A stretch of DNA of 64,000 nucleotides from CAVXUB01 sp963764805 (lineage in GTDB: Bacteria; Actinomycetota; Acidimicrobiia; Acidimicrobiales; Bog-793). The position numbers and the translations under genes are program-made. The DNA is taken from assembly GCA_963764805.1 (NCBI GenBank), contig CAVXUB010000006.1, positions 186,001 to 250,000 on the forward strand, read 5' to 3'. Under the pieces are notes generated by a model. The model did no database searches, was not told the origin of the DNA, and saw nothing but the letters and a program-made list of their open reading frames with translations. Each line of letters starts with the position of its first letter. The first letter of the stretch is position 1. Shown piece by piece: positions 34,820-45,050 of this stretch.

Positions 34820-36931
34820 ATGGCCCATCTCGTGACGCTCATCCCGCTGCTGCCACTGGCGGGCTTCGCCATCCTCGCCGCCTTCGGCCGCAAGCTCGGC
34901 AATCCGCTGGCCGGCTGGTTGGCGACGACGATGGTCGGTGCCTCCTTCGTCGTCACCATCCTCGTGTTCATCTCGATCGCCGGCAAGTCGCCCGGGCAGC
35001 GCAGCTTCGACCAGACGTGGTTCACCTGGCTGCCGGTCGGTCACCTGCAGGTGACGATGGGCCTCCTCGCCGATCCGCTGTCGCTGACGATGGCGCTGTT
35101 CGTCTCCGGCGTCAGCACGCTGATCCACATGTACTCGATCGGCTACATGGAGCACGACGCCGAGTTCCCCAAGTTCTTCGTCTACCTCAACCTGTTCGTC
35201 GCCTCGATGCTGTTCCTGGTGCTGGCGGACAACTTCCTGCTGACCTTCCTCGGATGGGAGGGCGTCGGGGTCTGCTCCTACTTCCTGATCGCCTTCTGGT
35301 ACCAGCGAGACACGGCCGCCAGTGCCGGCAAGAAGGCGATGATCTTCAACCGGATCGGCGACGTCGGCTTCCTGCTGGCGATGTTCCTGATCTTCCAGTC
35401 GACCGGGAGCCTCCAGTACGGGGCGGTGTTCTCCCACCTCGGCACCGTTTCGACGACCACCTGGACCGCGATCGGCTTGCTGCTCTTCCTCGGGGCTGCC
35501 GGCAAGTCCGCCCAGATCCCGCTCTACCCCTGGCTCGCCGACGCCATGGAGGGCCCGACTCCCGTCTCGGCGCTGATCCACGCCGCCACGATGGTCACGG
35601 CGGGCGTGTACCTGATGTGCCGTATCAACCCGATCCTGCACGTGGCACCAGACGCTGCACTGACGGTGGCCTGGGTCGGCGTGGCGACCGCGTTCCTCGG
35701 CGGCACCATCGCATGCGCCCAGAACGACATCAAGAAGGTGCTCGCGTACTCGACGATCTCGCAGCTCGGCTACATGTTCCTGGCGGCGGGCGTGGGGGCT
35801 TACGTCGCCGCCATCTTCTTGATGCTGGCCCACGCCTTCTACAAGGCGTTGCTCTTCCTCGGCGCCGGGTCCGTCATCCACGGGATGCACGACGAGCAGG
35901 ACATCAAGAAGATGGGCGCCCTGCGGGCTCTGATGCCGGTGACGGGCATCACCTTCCTCATCGCCTGGCTCGCCATCGGCGGCGTGCCGCCCCTCGCCGG
36001 GTTCTGGGCGAAGGGCGACGTCCTCATCAACGCCTACGCCAAGAGCCCGGCGCTCTGGGCCGTGGGGGCTGTCACGGCGATCCTCACCGCCTACTACATG
36101 GGCCGCGAGTACTTCCTCGTGTTCCAGGGCGACAGGCGCTGGGTGGCGGCGGCCGAGCACGGGGTGCTGGCGACGCCGGAGGTGGAGCAGCGCCTCGCCG
36201 AGGTCAACGCCCGCGCCCACTGGGTCGCTCCGGTCGGCGCGGGCGGCGCCGGCGACACATTCGAGGTCTCGCACGACGACCCGCATGCCGCTGCCTCGCA
36301 CCACGACACTGCCGGCACGGGAGCCGCTGTAAGCGGGAGCGGCGACACGTCGACGGAGCCGGGCGGCCATGGTGCCGAGCCCGGCGAGGACCTGCATCCT
36401 CACGACCCGCGCATCGAGATGAAGCTGCCGTTGCTGATCCTGTCGGTCTGCGCGGTGCTCGGGGGCTTCATCGACCTCCCCTTCCACCCGCACTGGACCT
36501 TCCTTCAGACGTGGCTGAACCCGGTGGTCGGCTCGAGCCTTCTCGACCATCACTGGACCTCGACCGCACAGGTCCTCTTCGCCGTGGCGGACGCCGTCTT
36601 CGCCGTCGTCGGCGTGGTGGTGGCGGCCACCCTCTGGCGCGCCACCTGGTACCGGCCTGCCGCCGAGCCCGTGTTCCTGCAGCGGGCGTGGATGATCGAC
36701 TACGGCTACGACCGGCTGCTCGCCCGGACAAGCACTCGCTTCGCCGAGGTGATGTCGTCGGTCGTCGAGCGGAAGATCATCGACGGCGCCGTCAACGGTG
36801 TCGGTGCGCTGATGAGGGGCACGTCGTCCAAGCTCCGCCGGGTGCAGACCGGCTACGTACGCAACTACGCCCTCGGCCTGTTCGCCGGCGCCATGCTGGT
36901 GCTGGCGTTCCTCCTCGTGAGAGCCCAGTAG
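34820..36931 (+). CDS. nuoL: NADH-quinone oxidoreductase subunit L
   Basis: NuoL is an antiporter-like proton-pumping subunit, 703 residues and about 16 helices, with a C-terminal lateral helix. Conserved pieces are F-L-G-W-E-G-V-G-V-C-S-Y, A-G-K-S-A-Q-I-P-L-Y-P-W-L-A-D-A-M-E-G-P-T-P-V-S and H-A-A-T-M-V-T-A-G-V-Y-L. Between the later helices (residues about 450-535) lies a loop rich in His, Asp, Gly and Ala, longer than in E. coli. The frame is intact throughout. Confidence 0.95.
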   Translation: MAHLVTLIPLLPLAGFAILAAFGRKLGNPLAGWLATTMVGASFVVTILVFISIAGKSPGQRSFDQTWFTWLPVGHLQVTMGLLADPLSLTMALFVSGVSTLIHMYSIGYMEHDAEFPKFFVYLNLFVASMLFLVLADNFLLTFLGWEGVGVCSYFLIAFWYQRDTAASAGKKAMIFNRIGDVGFLLAMFLIFQSTGSLQYGAVFSHLGTVSTTTWTAIGLLLFLGAAGKSAQIPLYPWLADAMEGPTPVSALIHAATMVTAGVYLMCRINPILHVAPDAALTVAWVGVATAFLGGTIACAQNDIKKVLAYSTISQLGYMFLAAGVGAYVAAIFLMLAHAFYKALLFLGAGSVIHGMHDEQDIKKMGALRALMPVTGITFLIAWLAIGGVPPLAGFWAKGDVLINAYAKSPALWAVGAVTAILTAYYMGREYFLVFQGDRRWVAAAEHGVLATPEVEQRLAEVNARAHWVAPVGAGGAGDTFEVSHDDPHAAASHHDTAGTGAAVSGSGDTSTEPGGHGAEPGEDLHPHDPRIEMKLPLLILSVCAVLGGFIDLPFHPHWTFLQTWLNPVVGSSLLDHHWTSTAQVLFAVADAVFAVVGVVVAATLWRATWYRPAAEPVFLQRAWMIDYGYDRLLARTSTRFAEVMSSVVERKIIDGAVNGVGALMRGTSSKLRRVQTGYVRNYALGLFAGAMLVLAFLLVRAQ

Positions 36932-36933
36932 TG

Positions 36934-38485
36934 ATGAGCGGGTTCCCCTTCGTGACGCTGATGACCCTGCTGCCGGCAGTAGGTGCTGTCGTGATAGCAG
37001 CGCTCCCCAAGGAGGCGGGGCTGTTGGCCCGCCGGCTGGGCGTGGCCTTTGCTCTCGCCACCTTCGGCGTGTCGTCGCGCGGTGTTCGGCAAGTTCAAGG
37101 TAGGCACAGCCGGCTACCAGTTGGTCGACCACCGCATCTGGATCTCACAGCTCGGCGTCTCCTGGTCGGTCGGCGTCGACGGCATCTCGCTCTTCCTGGT
37201 GCTGATGACGACGGTCCTCGTCCCGCTGGCGCTTGTCGGGGCGTCCGCCACCCGCGACCTGAAGCAGTTCACCTGCTGGATCCTGCTGCTGGAGACCGGA
37301 TGCCTGGGCAGCTTCGTCGCCCTCGACCTGCTCGTGTTCTTCCTCTTCTTCGAGCTGACGCTGGTGCCCGTCTACTTCCTGATCGGCGGTTGGGGACACG
37401 CACGGCGTGGCTACGCGGCGATCAAGTTCTTCGTTTACACGTTCCTCGGCTCTGCCTTCCTCTTCGTCGGGATCATCGCCTTGACGGTGATCCACAGCGA
37501 CCAGACCGGGCTGACGACGTTCGACATCCGCCAGCTGGCGGCGACCCACTTGACGACCGGTGACTCGGTCCTGTTGTTCCTTGCCTTCACTGCGGCCTTC
37601 GCGGTGAAGGCACCCATCTTCCCCTTCCACACCTGGTCGCCCGACGCCTACGCCGAGTCGCCCGCAGCGGGCTCGATCCTGCTGGCGGGAGTGATGGCGA
37701 AGCTCGGCACGTACGGGATCGTGCGTTTCGATCTGGAGCTGTTCCCGACGGCGGTGGTGAAGCTCGCCCCGCTGCTGCTGACGCTCGGGGTGATCGGGAT
37801 CCTCTACGGCGGGATCGTGGCCGCAGTGCAGCGGGACCTGAAGAGGCTGGTCGCCTACTCCTCGCTGGCGCACATCGGGTTCATCGTGGTCGGGGCCTTC
37901 GCCTTGACCAACGAGGCGGTCACGGGCGCCGTGCTGCAGATGGTCAACCACGGCCTCGTCACCGCCGCCCTGTTCCTCTTGATCGCCATGATCTACCGGC
38001 GCCGCGGCACCTTCGAGCTGCCGCGCCTCCGGGGGCTCCAGCACACCGCCCCGGTGCTGGCGGGGGTCTTCACGCTCGTGATGCTGGCCTCGATCGGCGT
38101 GCCCGGTCTCAACGGATTCGTCGGCGAGTTCCTGATACTGGCCGGCACCTTCCTCACCCATCGCTGGTGGGCGGTCGTCGCCACCACCGGGGTCGTCATC
38201 GCCGCCATCTACCTGCTCTGGGCCTACCAGCAGGTCTTCCACGGCAAGAAGCAGGACGACGCGCCGCCCTTCCGGGAGATCACCTGGCGTGAGGGACTGG
38301 TGATGGCGCCGCTCGTGCTCCTGATCGTCGCTCTCGGCATCTACCCGAGACCCGTCCTCGACCGCATCAACCCCTCCGTCCAGGCACTCGTCACCCACGT
38401 CGAGCAAGTGTCCGGCAACAAGGTGCCAGTTCTCGGTGGAGGAACGGCCAGCAACAGCGCGCACAAGTCGGGAGCGTCGCGATGA
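36934..38485 (+). CDS. nuoM: NADH-quinone oxidoreductase subunit M (one frameshift)
   Basis: NuoM is a second antiporter-like subunit, about 517 residues. The Y-F-L-I-G-G-W-G-H-A-R-R-G-Y-A-A block, V-K-A-P-I-F-P-F-H-T-W-S-P-D-A-Y and P-G-L-N-G-F-V-G-E-F-L are typical. The first 48 residues are in another frame from the rest because of an indel near 37075. Start is ATG 36934 or GTG 36931, next to the nuoL stop; the stop overlaps nuoN (ATGA). Confidence 0.9.
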
Positions 38486-40306
38486 ACGTCCTGGCGGCAC
38501 TCGTCCATCTGCCCGCCCTGCATCTGGCCGCCCTGCCACTCTGGCGGCCCTCGGCGGAGCACTCTGGCGCTCGCCATCCCGCACATCTCGTACCTGGCGA
38601 TCCTGCCGGAGCTGATCCTCATCGGCGGGGCGATCGTCCTGCTCGGTGGGACGTCTCTCGTCGTCCGCAACATGCCGACCGCCTATTACTCGGTGGCGAC
38701 CGTCGCCATCTCGGCGGCAGCCCTTGCCTCGTCGCTCGTCCTCTGGAACCACGTCCAACCGCCGCACGCGCCGTACACCTCGATCGACCAGGCGATCGCC
38801 GTCGACGGCTTCAGCGTGCTGATCATGGTGCTCGTCTGCGTGGTGCTGATCCTGAGCGCCCTCTTCGGCGAGCACTTCCTCAGACGAGAGGGCATCGCCG
38901 GCCCGGAGTACTACGTGCTCGCCATGCTCTCCGGGTCGGGAGCGATGTTCATGGCGTCGGCCGAGGACCTGATCATCGTCTTCCTCGGTCTCGAGATCCT
39001 CTCGATCGCCCTCTACGTGCTGGCCGGGCTCGACATCCGGCGGATCGGCTCGGGCGAGGCGGCGATGAAGTACTTCGTGCTCGGCGCCTTCTCCTCGGCG
39101 ATATTCGTCTACGGGATCGCCCTCGTCTACGGAGCGACGGGGACCACCAACATCGGGCAGATCGCCGGCTGGCTGGCGCACAATCCCGCTCCGTCCGACC
39201 CGCTGCTGCTGGCGGGGATGGGGCTGCTGCTCGTCGGATTCGGGTTCAAGGTGGCGGCTGTCCCGTTCCACATGTGGACCCCGGACGTCTACCAGGGATC
39301 GCCGACACCGGTCGTCGGCTTCATGGCGTCGGTGGCAAAGGCCGGTGGTTTCGCTGCCCTGCTGCGGGTCTTCTTCGAGTCCTTCGGGTCGCTGAAGGAG
39401 TCCTGGGAGCCACTGGTGTGGGTGCTCGCCGTGCTGACACTGCTCGGCGGGGCGGTCCTCGCCCTCGTGCAGCGCGACATCAAGCGGATGCTGGCGTACT
39501 CGTCGATCAACCACGCCGGCTTCATACTGATCGGCCTGCAGGCCCTCTCCGCCAAGGGAGTGGCGTCCGCGCTCTACTACCTGTTCACCTATTCGGTGAT
39601 CGTCGTCGGCACGTTCGGGCTGATCTCGGTGCTCGACCCGCCGGGGGACTCGGTGCACCTGATCGACGGCTACCGCGGCCTCGGCCGGCGCCGGCCGGTG
39701 CTCGGGCTGGCCTTGGCGGTGATGCTGATGGCGCAGGCAGGCATCCCGTTCACCACCGGCTTCCTGGCGAAGTTCGAGGTCCTCACCGCCGCCATGTCCG
39801 CGCACTCCTACGCGCTGGCAGTCATCGCCATGGTGTCGGCCGCCATCGCCGCCTTCTTCTACCTTCGAGTGATCGCCGTGATGTACATCGATCCGGCGGC
39901 GAGCGGAGCCGGCGCGGCTCCGGCGGGCTCGGCTCTGGCGGGATCGGCTCTGCTGCCCGCCTACGCAGGCGACGAGGGCGTCGTGGCCGGAGACGTGCCG
40001 GGGCACGAGCTTGCGTTTCGTGGGCCCTTCCTGCTCGGTGGGGGCGGGGTGGCGACAGCAGTCGCGCCGGCCGAGGTCTCGCTGTACTCAGAAGGTGCGT
40101 ACGCCGAGGCGGGAGACGCCTCGCAGGCTGAGCAGAGCGAGGACGAGGAGGTCAAGGCGGATCCCGAACTGGTCGCCGGCGCCACGTCCGACCTGTCGCC
40201 GGCGGCCGGACTGGCGATCTTCCTCTCGGTCGGCTTCACGGTCGTGCTCGGCATCTGGCCGCAGCCGCTGTTCGACTTCGCTCATCTGGCGAAGCTGCTC
40301 TTCTAG
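38482..40306 (+). CDS. nuoN: NADH-quinone oxidoreductase subunit N (one frameshift)
   Basis: NuoN is the third antiporter-like subunit. Typical blocks are S-A-E-D-L-I-I-V-F-L-G-L-E, V-A-A-V-P-F-H-M-W-T-P-D-V-Y-Q-G and M-A-Q-A-G-I-P-F-T-T-G-F. The first residues from ATG 38482 shift frame near 38550-38575. Near the C-terminus a loop of about 100 residues, Ala/Gly-rich then acidic, separates the last two helices; this is longer than usual. It ends the operon and converges with an antitoxin gene. Confidence 0.9.
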
Positions 40307-40330
40307 TTGCTGAGGTGTAGAGATAGACGA

Positions 40331-40600
40331 TCAACGATCACCACGTAGGTCGGCGAGGATCGCGCTGGTCACCTCGGCGATCGGTGCTCGCCGCACCTTG
40401 CGCAGATCCACCGAGCGCTCCGGGCGAGGCTCGCGCACCTTGCCGGCGATCAAGAGCCGATCGTAGGCCGACATGGAGGGAGGAACGAGCACCGCCGCCA
40501 CCTCACCGTGGATGGTGACCTCGATCGTCTCTCCGGCGCCGACTGCTCTCAGTATCTCGGAGCTGTTGTTCCGCATCTCACGATGGCTGATCGTTCGCAT
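40331..40600 (-). CDS. Phd/YefM-type antitoxin, no adjacent toxin
   Basis: The 89-residue protein matches the prevent-host-death family: M-R-T-I-S-H-R-E-M-R-N-N-S-S-E-I-L, then V-T-I-H-G-E-V-A-A-V-L-V-P-P. The N-terminal half binds operator DNA and a toxin normally binds the basic C-terminal half. A strong GGAGGTGAG site precedes ATG 40600. In toxin-antitoxin pairs the toxin gene usually follows at once, but here the 3' end of nuoN converges only 24 bases away, and upstream lies the large membrane gene. It is therefore an orphan in this window. Confidence 0.85.
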   Translation of the reverse strand: MRTISHREMRNNSSEILRAVGAGETIEVTIHGEVAAVLVPPSMSAYDRLLIAGKVREPRPERSVDLRKVRRAPIAEVTSAILADLRGDR

Positions 40601-40659
40601 CGATGACTCACCTCCTGCCGTAGCAAGCGTCGCGCAGAGCAAGTCGTGCAGGTAATTCT

Positions 40660-43600
40660 CTAGCGGCCGCTCGGAACGTCGACCTGCTCCTGATCCGGAG
40701 CGGGAGCAGGCGGGGTCACGCCGTCGGATGTCGGCTGCGATGGCGTGAGGAAGCGGCCGATGATCGGCAGCTCCCAGAAGGACTCGGCTCGGGCGATGGC
40801 GAGCCCCGCTGCCAAGGCGTGCTCGGTCGAGTCCCAGACCACGTAACGGGCGAACCACTGGGGATCGAACTTGGCGTTGAACCGCCACAACGACTCGATC
40901 TGCATCGAGTCGCTCATCCTGCGCAGGAACCAGCGCTCGATGCGCTGCGAGATGCCGTCCCCGAGCTCCCCGGCGAGCACGGCGCGCATCGTGGCGAAGT
41001 TGAGGCCGACGCGCCCGTAGCCGTCGTCGCGGAGCTTTCGCATCGTGTTGACGAGGATGAAGTCGAGCAGGCCGTTCGGGTGGTTGCCGTTGTCCCGCCG
41101 CATCAGGTCGAGCGAGTACCCGTTGATGCCAGGTGCCGGCACGAACTGGCAGAACGCGACCGGGACGCCTTCGGGGTCGTGCGCCACCGCCAGGAGGAGA
41201 CCCGCGTCCTCGCGGTCGAAGATGCGCCCGAGCGTCATCGAGAACCCCCGCTCGACGTCGCCCCGCCTGGTCTTGGTCATCACCACCCGCAGCTCGTCCG
41301 CCAGCTTCTCGTCGATCCTCGAAGGGTCGTGGAACGACATCGTGTAGCCGTACTTGGCGACCCGGTTGACCGCCTGGCGGAGGCTCTTGTGCGTGCCGCC
41401 CTCGAGGGAGAAGGTGGCGACGTCGGTCACGGCCTCGTCGCCGACGTAGAGGTCGCGCATCCCCGCCCGGCGGTAGACCGGCAGCCACTCCTCGCTGGCG
41501 CCGAGCACCGCCAGGGTCCACCCGTGCTGGTCGGCGAACCTTCGAAACGACGTCCACAGCTCGTCCCGCTCCTCCACCGCGCAGATCGGGGTCCGGCGAG
41601 ACAAGGCAGACCCCGCCGTAGATGGCGTAGGCGACCAGACCGTCCCGGTCGAAGAACCACTGCTTGTCGTCGCGAAGGGCGAAGTAGTCGAGCGTCCCGG
41701 AGGAGCGGCGGGCGACGATGTCGCGGGCGCGGCGTTTCGCGTCTTTGGTGAGGGCGTGGTGACGGCGGTCGACGACGGGGCGGAGCCCGAGCGCCAGCGC
41801 CGACGCAATGAGGACGACGCCGATGGCGAGCATGGTCGGGTCGAGCCAGTCCTGGGCGGCGTCGGGGACGTTCCCGGTGTCGATGCCGATAAGGCGGGTG
41901 GCCGACGCCCAGAGCGCCGAAGCGAAGGAGAGGTAGTGGTGCTTGGCGGTCGGGAGGGTGATCTCGAGAACCGCGGCGGTGACGAAGGTGACGATCGCAG
42001 CTCCGCCGACGAGCGTGATCATCCCGGCCCTCAGCGAGGGCAGGTCGAAGCGGGCGCGGAAGCAGTCCCGGAACCAGACGAGGTAAGCGACGAGGATCAG
42101 GCCGATGACCGCCGGCACGACGCCGCCGTTCTTGAGGATGTGGAGGACCGCGGTGGCGATCAGGATCCCTGTCGTGATCAGGGCGGCGATTCGCTGGCCA
42201 CGCCTGATGCCGCGAGCGAGCGCCAGCAGCCCGAGAGCGGCGAGGGCGACGAGGACGGACGCCGTCCGGCTCACCGCCAGCGGCACGTAGTGCATGACGG
42301 CGTGGAGATGGCCCTTCACCTGCGGCGGGACGACGGCAGAGACGAGGTCGAGCAGCCCGACGAGAGCGACGACGACGGCGGCGAGGCGCCTGACACGGCG
42401 CAGGCGGACCGTCGGGTCGACGAGCGGCGGCCACCCCGCTCCCGACGGGTAGGAGGCGACGACAGCAGGCTCGTATTCGGCCCTGCGGCGACGGCCGGAG
42501 GCGAGGCGTTCGAGCGCCGTTCCGGCGGGCAGGTCGACCCGCGCCTGGAAGAGGCGGGCGTGGACGTCCGCGCCTCCTTCGATCTCGATCCACGAGACCT
42601 GCCGGTGGTGGAGGAAGACAGGGGGCAGGCCGAGGCGCGAGTGATGCTCGGTGACGATTTCCGCGCAGGCCCCCGTGCAGGCGTAGAAGCCCGACTCGAG
42701 ATGGGTGAGCTCCGGCTGCAACGTGTGTCCGGTGACGAGGCCCGAGGCACCGGCGCGTGTGAGCTCGCGGGCCGCATCGCGGGCCGAGTCGTTGGCGCGG
42801 AGGCCGGGCTGCCCGAGGACGGCCGCGCCGACCGACCGCCACGCTCGCTGGTTGAGGTAGACGAAGGCGGCGGCGACGAGCACGAGCTCACCTATTAGTG
42901 CGCCGCCGGCCACCGCCAATGCCGGTGTGAACGGATGAAGGTGCCCCCGCAGCCCGGTGCTGAACACCCCCGGTACCCGCACGAGCAGCGCGAACAGCAC
43001 CGGCAGCAGCAGCCACCAGACGTAGCGGACGATACGGCGGTAGATGAGCCTCGATGCGACGAAACGAGGCATGCTCGTCTGGTCAGCCAGCCGATCCACG
43101 CCGCACAGCCAGCTCGCTCTCGCCTTTTTCATCTGGGGGAGGACTTCCTCGACGAAGTGGTGGGCGAGGGGCGTGTCGGCGGGGTTGTAGGGATCGGCGA
43201 AGGCGTTGCGGGGATCGTACGACCAGCCCGGCTCGACCCGTACCGAGCGTGTGCCCGACGAGGTCTCCACGTCCAGGTCGACGTAGAGGACGATCTCCGC
43301 ACCGAGGTCCTCGATCGCCCGGCGCACCTGCGCGTCGAAGAGCATCGTGCGGTCGCGGCTGCCGGGCAGCACGAACAAGTGCCGCGAGCAGGCGCCGCGC
43401 CCGGCCGGCCCGGCTGGTTCGGCTGGTTCAGCTGGTTCAGCTGGTCCGGCTGGTCCGGCTGGTCCGGCGGCGAAGGACTGCAGGGCGTCGAACAACCCTC
43501 TGTGCCCCTCCACCGCCAGCCTCACCACCTCGGCGTCGGGCATGGCACCGAGGTCCGGGCGCCTGTCGCTCACCGGCTGGTCGCTCGCCGACTTGTCCTC

Positions 43601-43828
43601 CAGCTGGGGAGGATCGGGCACCCCGAGCAGGTCGAACAGGTTCCCGGCGACGATCACGACACCCGGCCCTTCGAAACTCTCCAGCGCGCTCGCCACCTCG
43701 CGCGCCGCCGATAGCGACGCCTCCGTCGGGCTCATGCCGAGCAGGAAGTCGCTGACCACGATCGCCCGGCTGCCGAGGTCGAGGCCGATCCTGGGCGCCC
43801 TCGACGGGGTCTCGGTCACGGCATCCAT
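40660..43828 (-). CDS. Metallophosphoesterase-like domain fused to MprF-like lysyltransferase domain (one frameshift)
   Basis: Joined length is about 1055 residues. The N-terminal 400 residues resemble a calcineurin-type phosphoesterase with altered motifs: V-V-S-D-F-L-L-G, V-A-G-N-L-F-D-L, P-G-S-R-D-R and T-G-H-T-L, where active enzymes have D-x-H, G-D-x-x-D, G-N-H-D and G-H-x-H. Two membrane helices sit inside it, a collagen-like Gly-Pro-Ala tract near 120-140, and about six more helices follow. The C-terminal 320 residues are a DUF2156/MprF-type domain (D-K-Q-W-F-F-D-R, L-R-Q-A-V-N-R-V, L-D-L-M-R-R), which in MprF moves aminoacyl groups from tRNA to phosphatidylglycerol. One extra base in a G run at 41588-41591 breaks the frame. 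Confidence 0.75.
43410..43466. repeat. 9-bp coding repeat encoding a Gly/Glu-Pro-Ala tract
   Basis: Six 9-base units of the form CGGCTGGTT, CAGCTGGTT or CGGCTGGTC lie in tandem. On the minus strand they read as G-P-A or E-P-A triplets inside the phosphoesterase-like domain. Unit length keeps the frame. Confidence 0.8.
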
Positions 43829-43875
43829 TCCCGTCCATCTTGCCCCAGCAGCAGGGGCTTCCCACGCGCTTTAGG

Positions 43876-44364
43876 GTGGCGAGCGTGCGCTGGAACTGGC
43901 GTGACAGCGACCGCCGGGCGGAGCCGGGACCGGCAGTTATCTTCGACCTCGACGGGGTGCTCTCCGACGCCCGGGGCCGCCAGCACTACCTGGCGGGACT
44001 ACGCCGGGACTGGGACGCCTTCTTCGAGGCGTGCGGCGAGGACCCCTTGGTGCCGGAGGTGGCGCGGCTGCTGGAGCTGATCGACCCGCAGCTGGTGGTG
44101 ATCCTGCTCACCGCCCGTCCGGCGCGGGTGCGAGAGCAGACCGTCGAGTGGCTGGAGCGCTACGGAGTCCGCTACGACCTGCTCGTGATGCGCGACCACG
44201 GCGAGTACTTGTCTGCGGACCGTTTCAAGCAGGCGGAGGCACGGGCGCTTCGCGCCTACGGGTTCGACATCCGGCTCGCCGTCGAGGACGATCCGCGCAA
44301 CCTCGAGATGTTCGAGAGGGAGGGCATCCCCTGCCTGTACGTGCACTCCGGCTACTACGGCTAG
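43876..44364 (+). CDS. HAD-family hydrolase, phosphatase-like
   Basis: The product of about 160 residues has HAD motif I as V-I-F-D-L-D-G-V-L-S-D, motif II as I-L-L-T-A-R-P, a Lys in D-R-F-K-Q-A-E-A-R, and motif III as L-A-V-E-D-D-P-R-N-L-E-M-F. The arrangement resembles phosphatase domains related to polynucleotide 3'-phosphatase and other small HAD proteins; no substrate can be named. GTG 43876 or GTG 43885 may be the start. It diverges from the membrane fusion gene. Confidence 0.8.
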   Translation: MASVRWNWRDSDRRAEPGPAVIFDLDGVLSDARGRQHYLAGLRRDWDAFFEACGEDPLVPEVARLLELIDPQLVVILLTARPARVREQTVEWLERYGVRYDLLVMRDHGEYLSADRFKQAEARALRAYGFDIRLAVEDDPRNLEMFEREGIPCLYVHSGYYG

Positions 44365-44383
44365 CGGGGTCGCGCTGCGCCGA

Positions 44384-44872
44384 TCAGTCGCGGAAGTTGC
44401 CGAACTGCAGCGGGATGCCGAGGTCCTCGGCCTTCAGCTTGGCGATCACAGCCTGGAGGTCGTCGCGCTTCTTGCCCGAGACCCGCACTTGATCCCCTTG
44501 TGCCTGCGAGCTGACGCCCTTCAGGCCGAGGTCCTTGACGATCTTGTTGATCTTCTTGGCATGGTCGGACGAGATGCCGGCATTGATCGCGGCGGACATG
44601 CGGACAGTGCCGCGTGCCGCCTCTTCCACCTTGGAGAAGGCGAAGCCCTTGAGCGGGACCTGGCGCTTCACGAGCTTCTCCTCCAGCACCTGGCGGAGCG
44701 CCCGCAGACGGTCCTCCGTCGGGGCGTGAAGGTCGATCTCCTTCTCCTTCAGCTCGATCGTCGAACCTGTGTCCTTGAAGTCGAAACGCGTCGCCACTTC
44801 CCGGCTCGCCTGGTCCACCGCGTTGCGGACCTCTTGCATGTCGACTTCCGACGTCACGTCGAATGTAGGCAT
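44384..44872 (-). CDS. YajQ-family nucleotide-binding protein
   Basis: The 162-residue protein has the family start M-P-T-F-D-V-T-S-E-V-D, then E-V-A-T-R-F-D-F-K-D-T and the C-terminal G-I-P-L-Q-F-G-N-F-R-D. YajQ proteins have two ferredoxin-like domains and bind nucleotides; in Xanthomonas a member binds cyclic di-GMP and acts as a transcription co-factor. Whether this one does so is unknown. It converges with the HAD gene and lies next to tRNA-Tyr. Confidence 0.9.
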   Translation of the reverse strand: MPTFDVTSEVDMQEVRNAVDQASREVATRFDFKDTGSTIELKEKEIDLHAPTEDRLRALRQVLEEKLVKRQVPLKGFAFSKVEEAARGTVRMSAAINAGISSDHAKKINKIVKDLGLKGVSSQAQGDQVRVSGKKRDDLQAVIAKLKAEDLGIPLQFGNFRD

Positions 44873-44946
44873 GCCGACGACGCTAGCCCGCGTGCGGTCG
44901 AACCCGGTACGGGACGGGGCCGCCGCCGCGTTATCGTGGCGGCCTC

Positions 44947-45028
44947 GGGTCGGTACCCAAGCGGCCAACGGGGGCAGACTGTAAATCTGCTGTCTCAGAC
45001 TTCGGGGGTTCAAATCCCTCCCGGCCCA
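44947..45028 (+). tRNA. tRNA-Tyr (anticodon GTA)
   Basis: An 82-base class II tRNA with a long variable arm. The 5' GGGTCGG pairs with CCGGCCC (45021-45027, one G-U), the anticodon GTA is at 44981-44983 in ACTGTAAAT, and the T-arm has GTTCAAAT. CCA is not encoded. Confidence 0.95.
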
Positions 45029-45050
45029 CTCGAACGCAGCTGGCGGAACC

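Noticed and set aside
35017..37563. An 848-residue open frame overlapping nuoL in another frame
   Set aside because: It is a high-GC shadow: composition is Arg/Pro/His-rich with no family pattern, while nuoL in the other frame is strongly conserved. Only its last part coincides with the true nuoM start.
37145..40006. A 953-residue open frame on the minus strand opposite nuoM and nuoN
   Set aside because: It mirrors the codon pattern of the real genes, is full of Gln/Glu/Asp/His shadows, and has no start context or recognisable domain.
43840..43875. TTG upstream start for the HAD protein
   Set aside because: It adds residues that run into the divergent gene's promoter side and do not resemble HAD proteins; the GTG starts at 43876 and 43885 fit better.
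44947..45028. tRNA-Tyr as an integration site with a nearby island
   Set aside because: No direct repeat of its 3' end, integrase or change in composition is visible downstream; the following genes look like chromosomal envelope genes.
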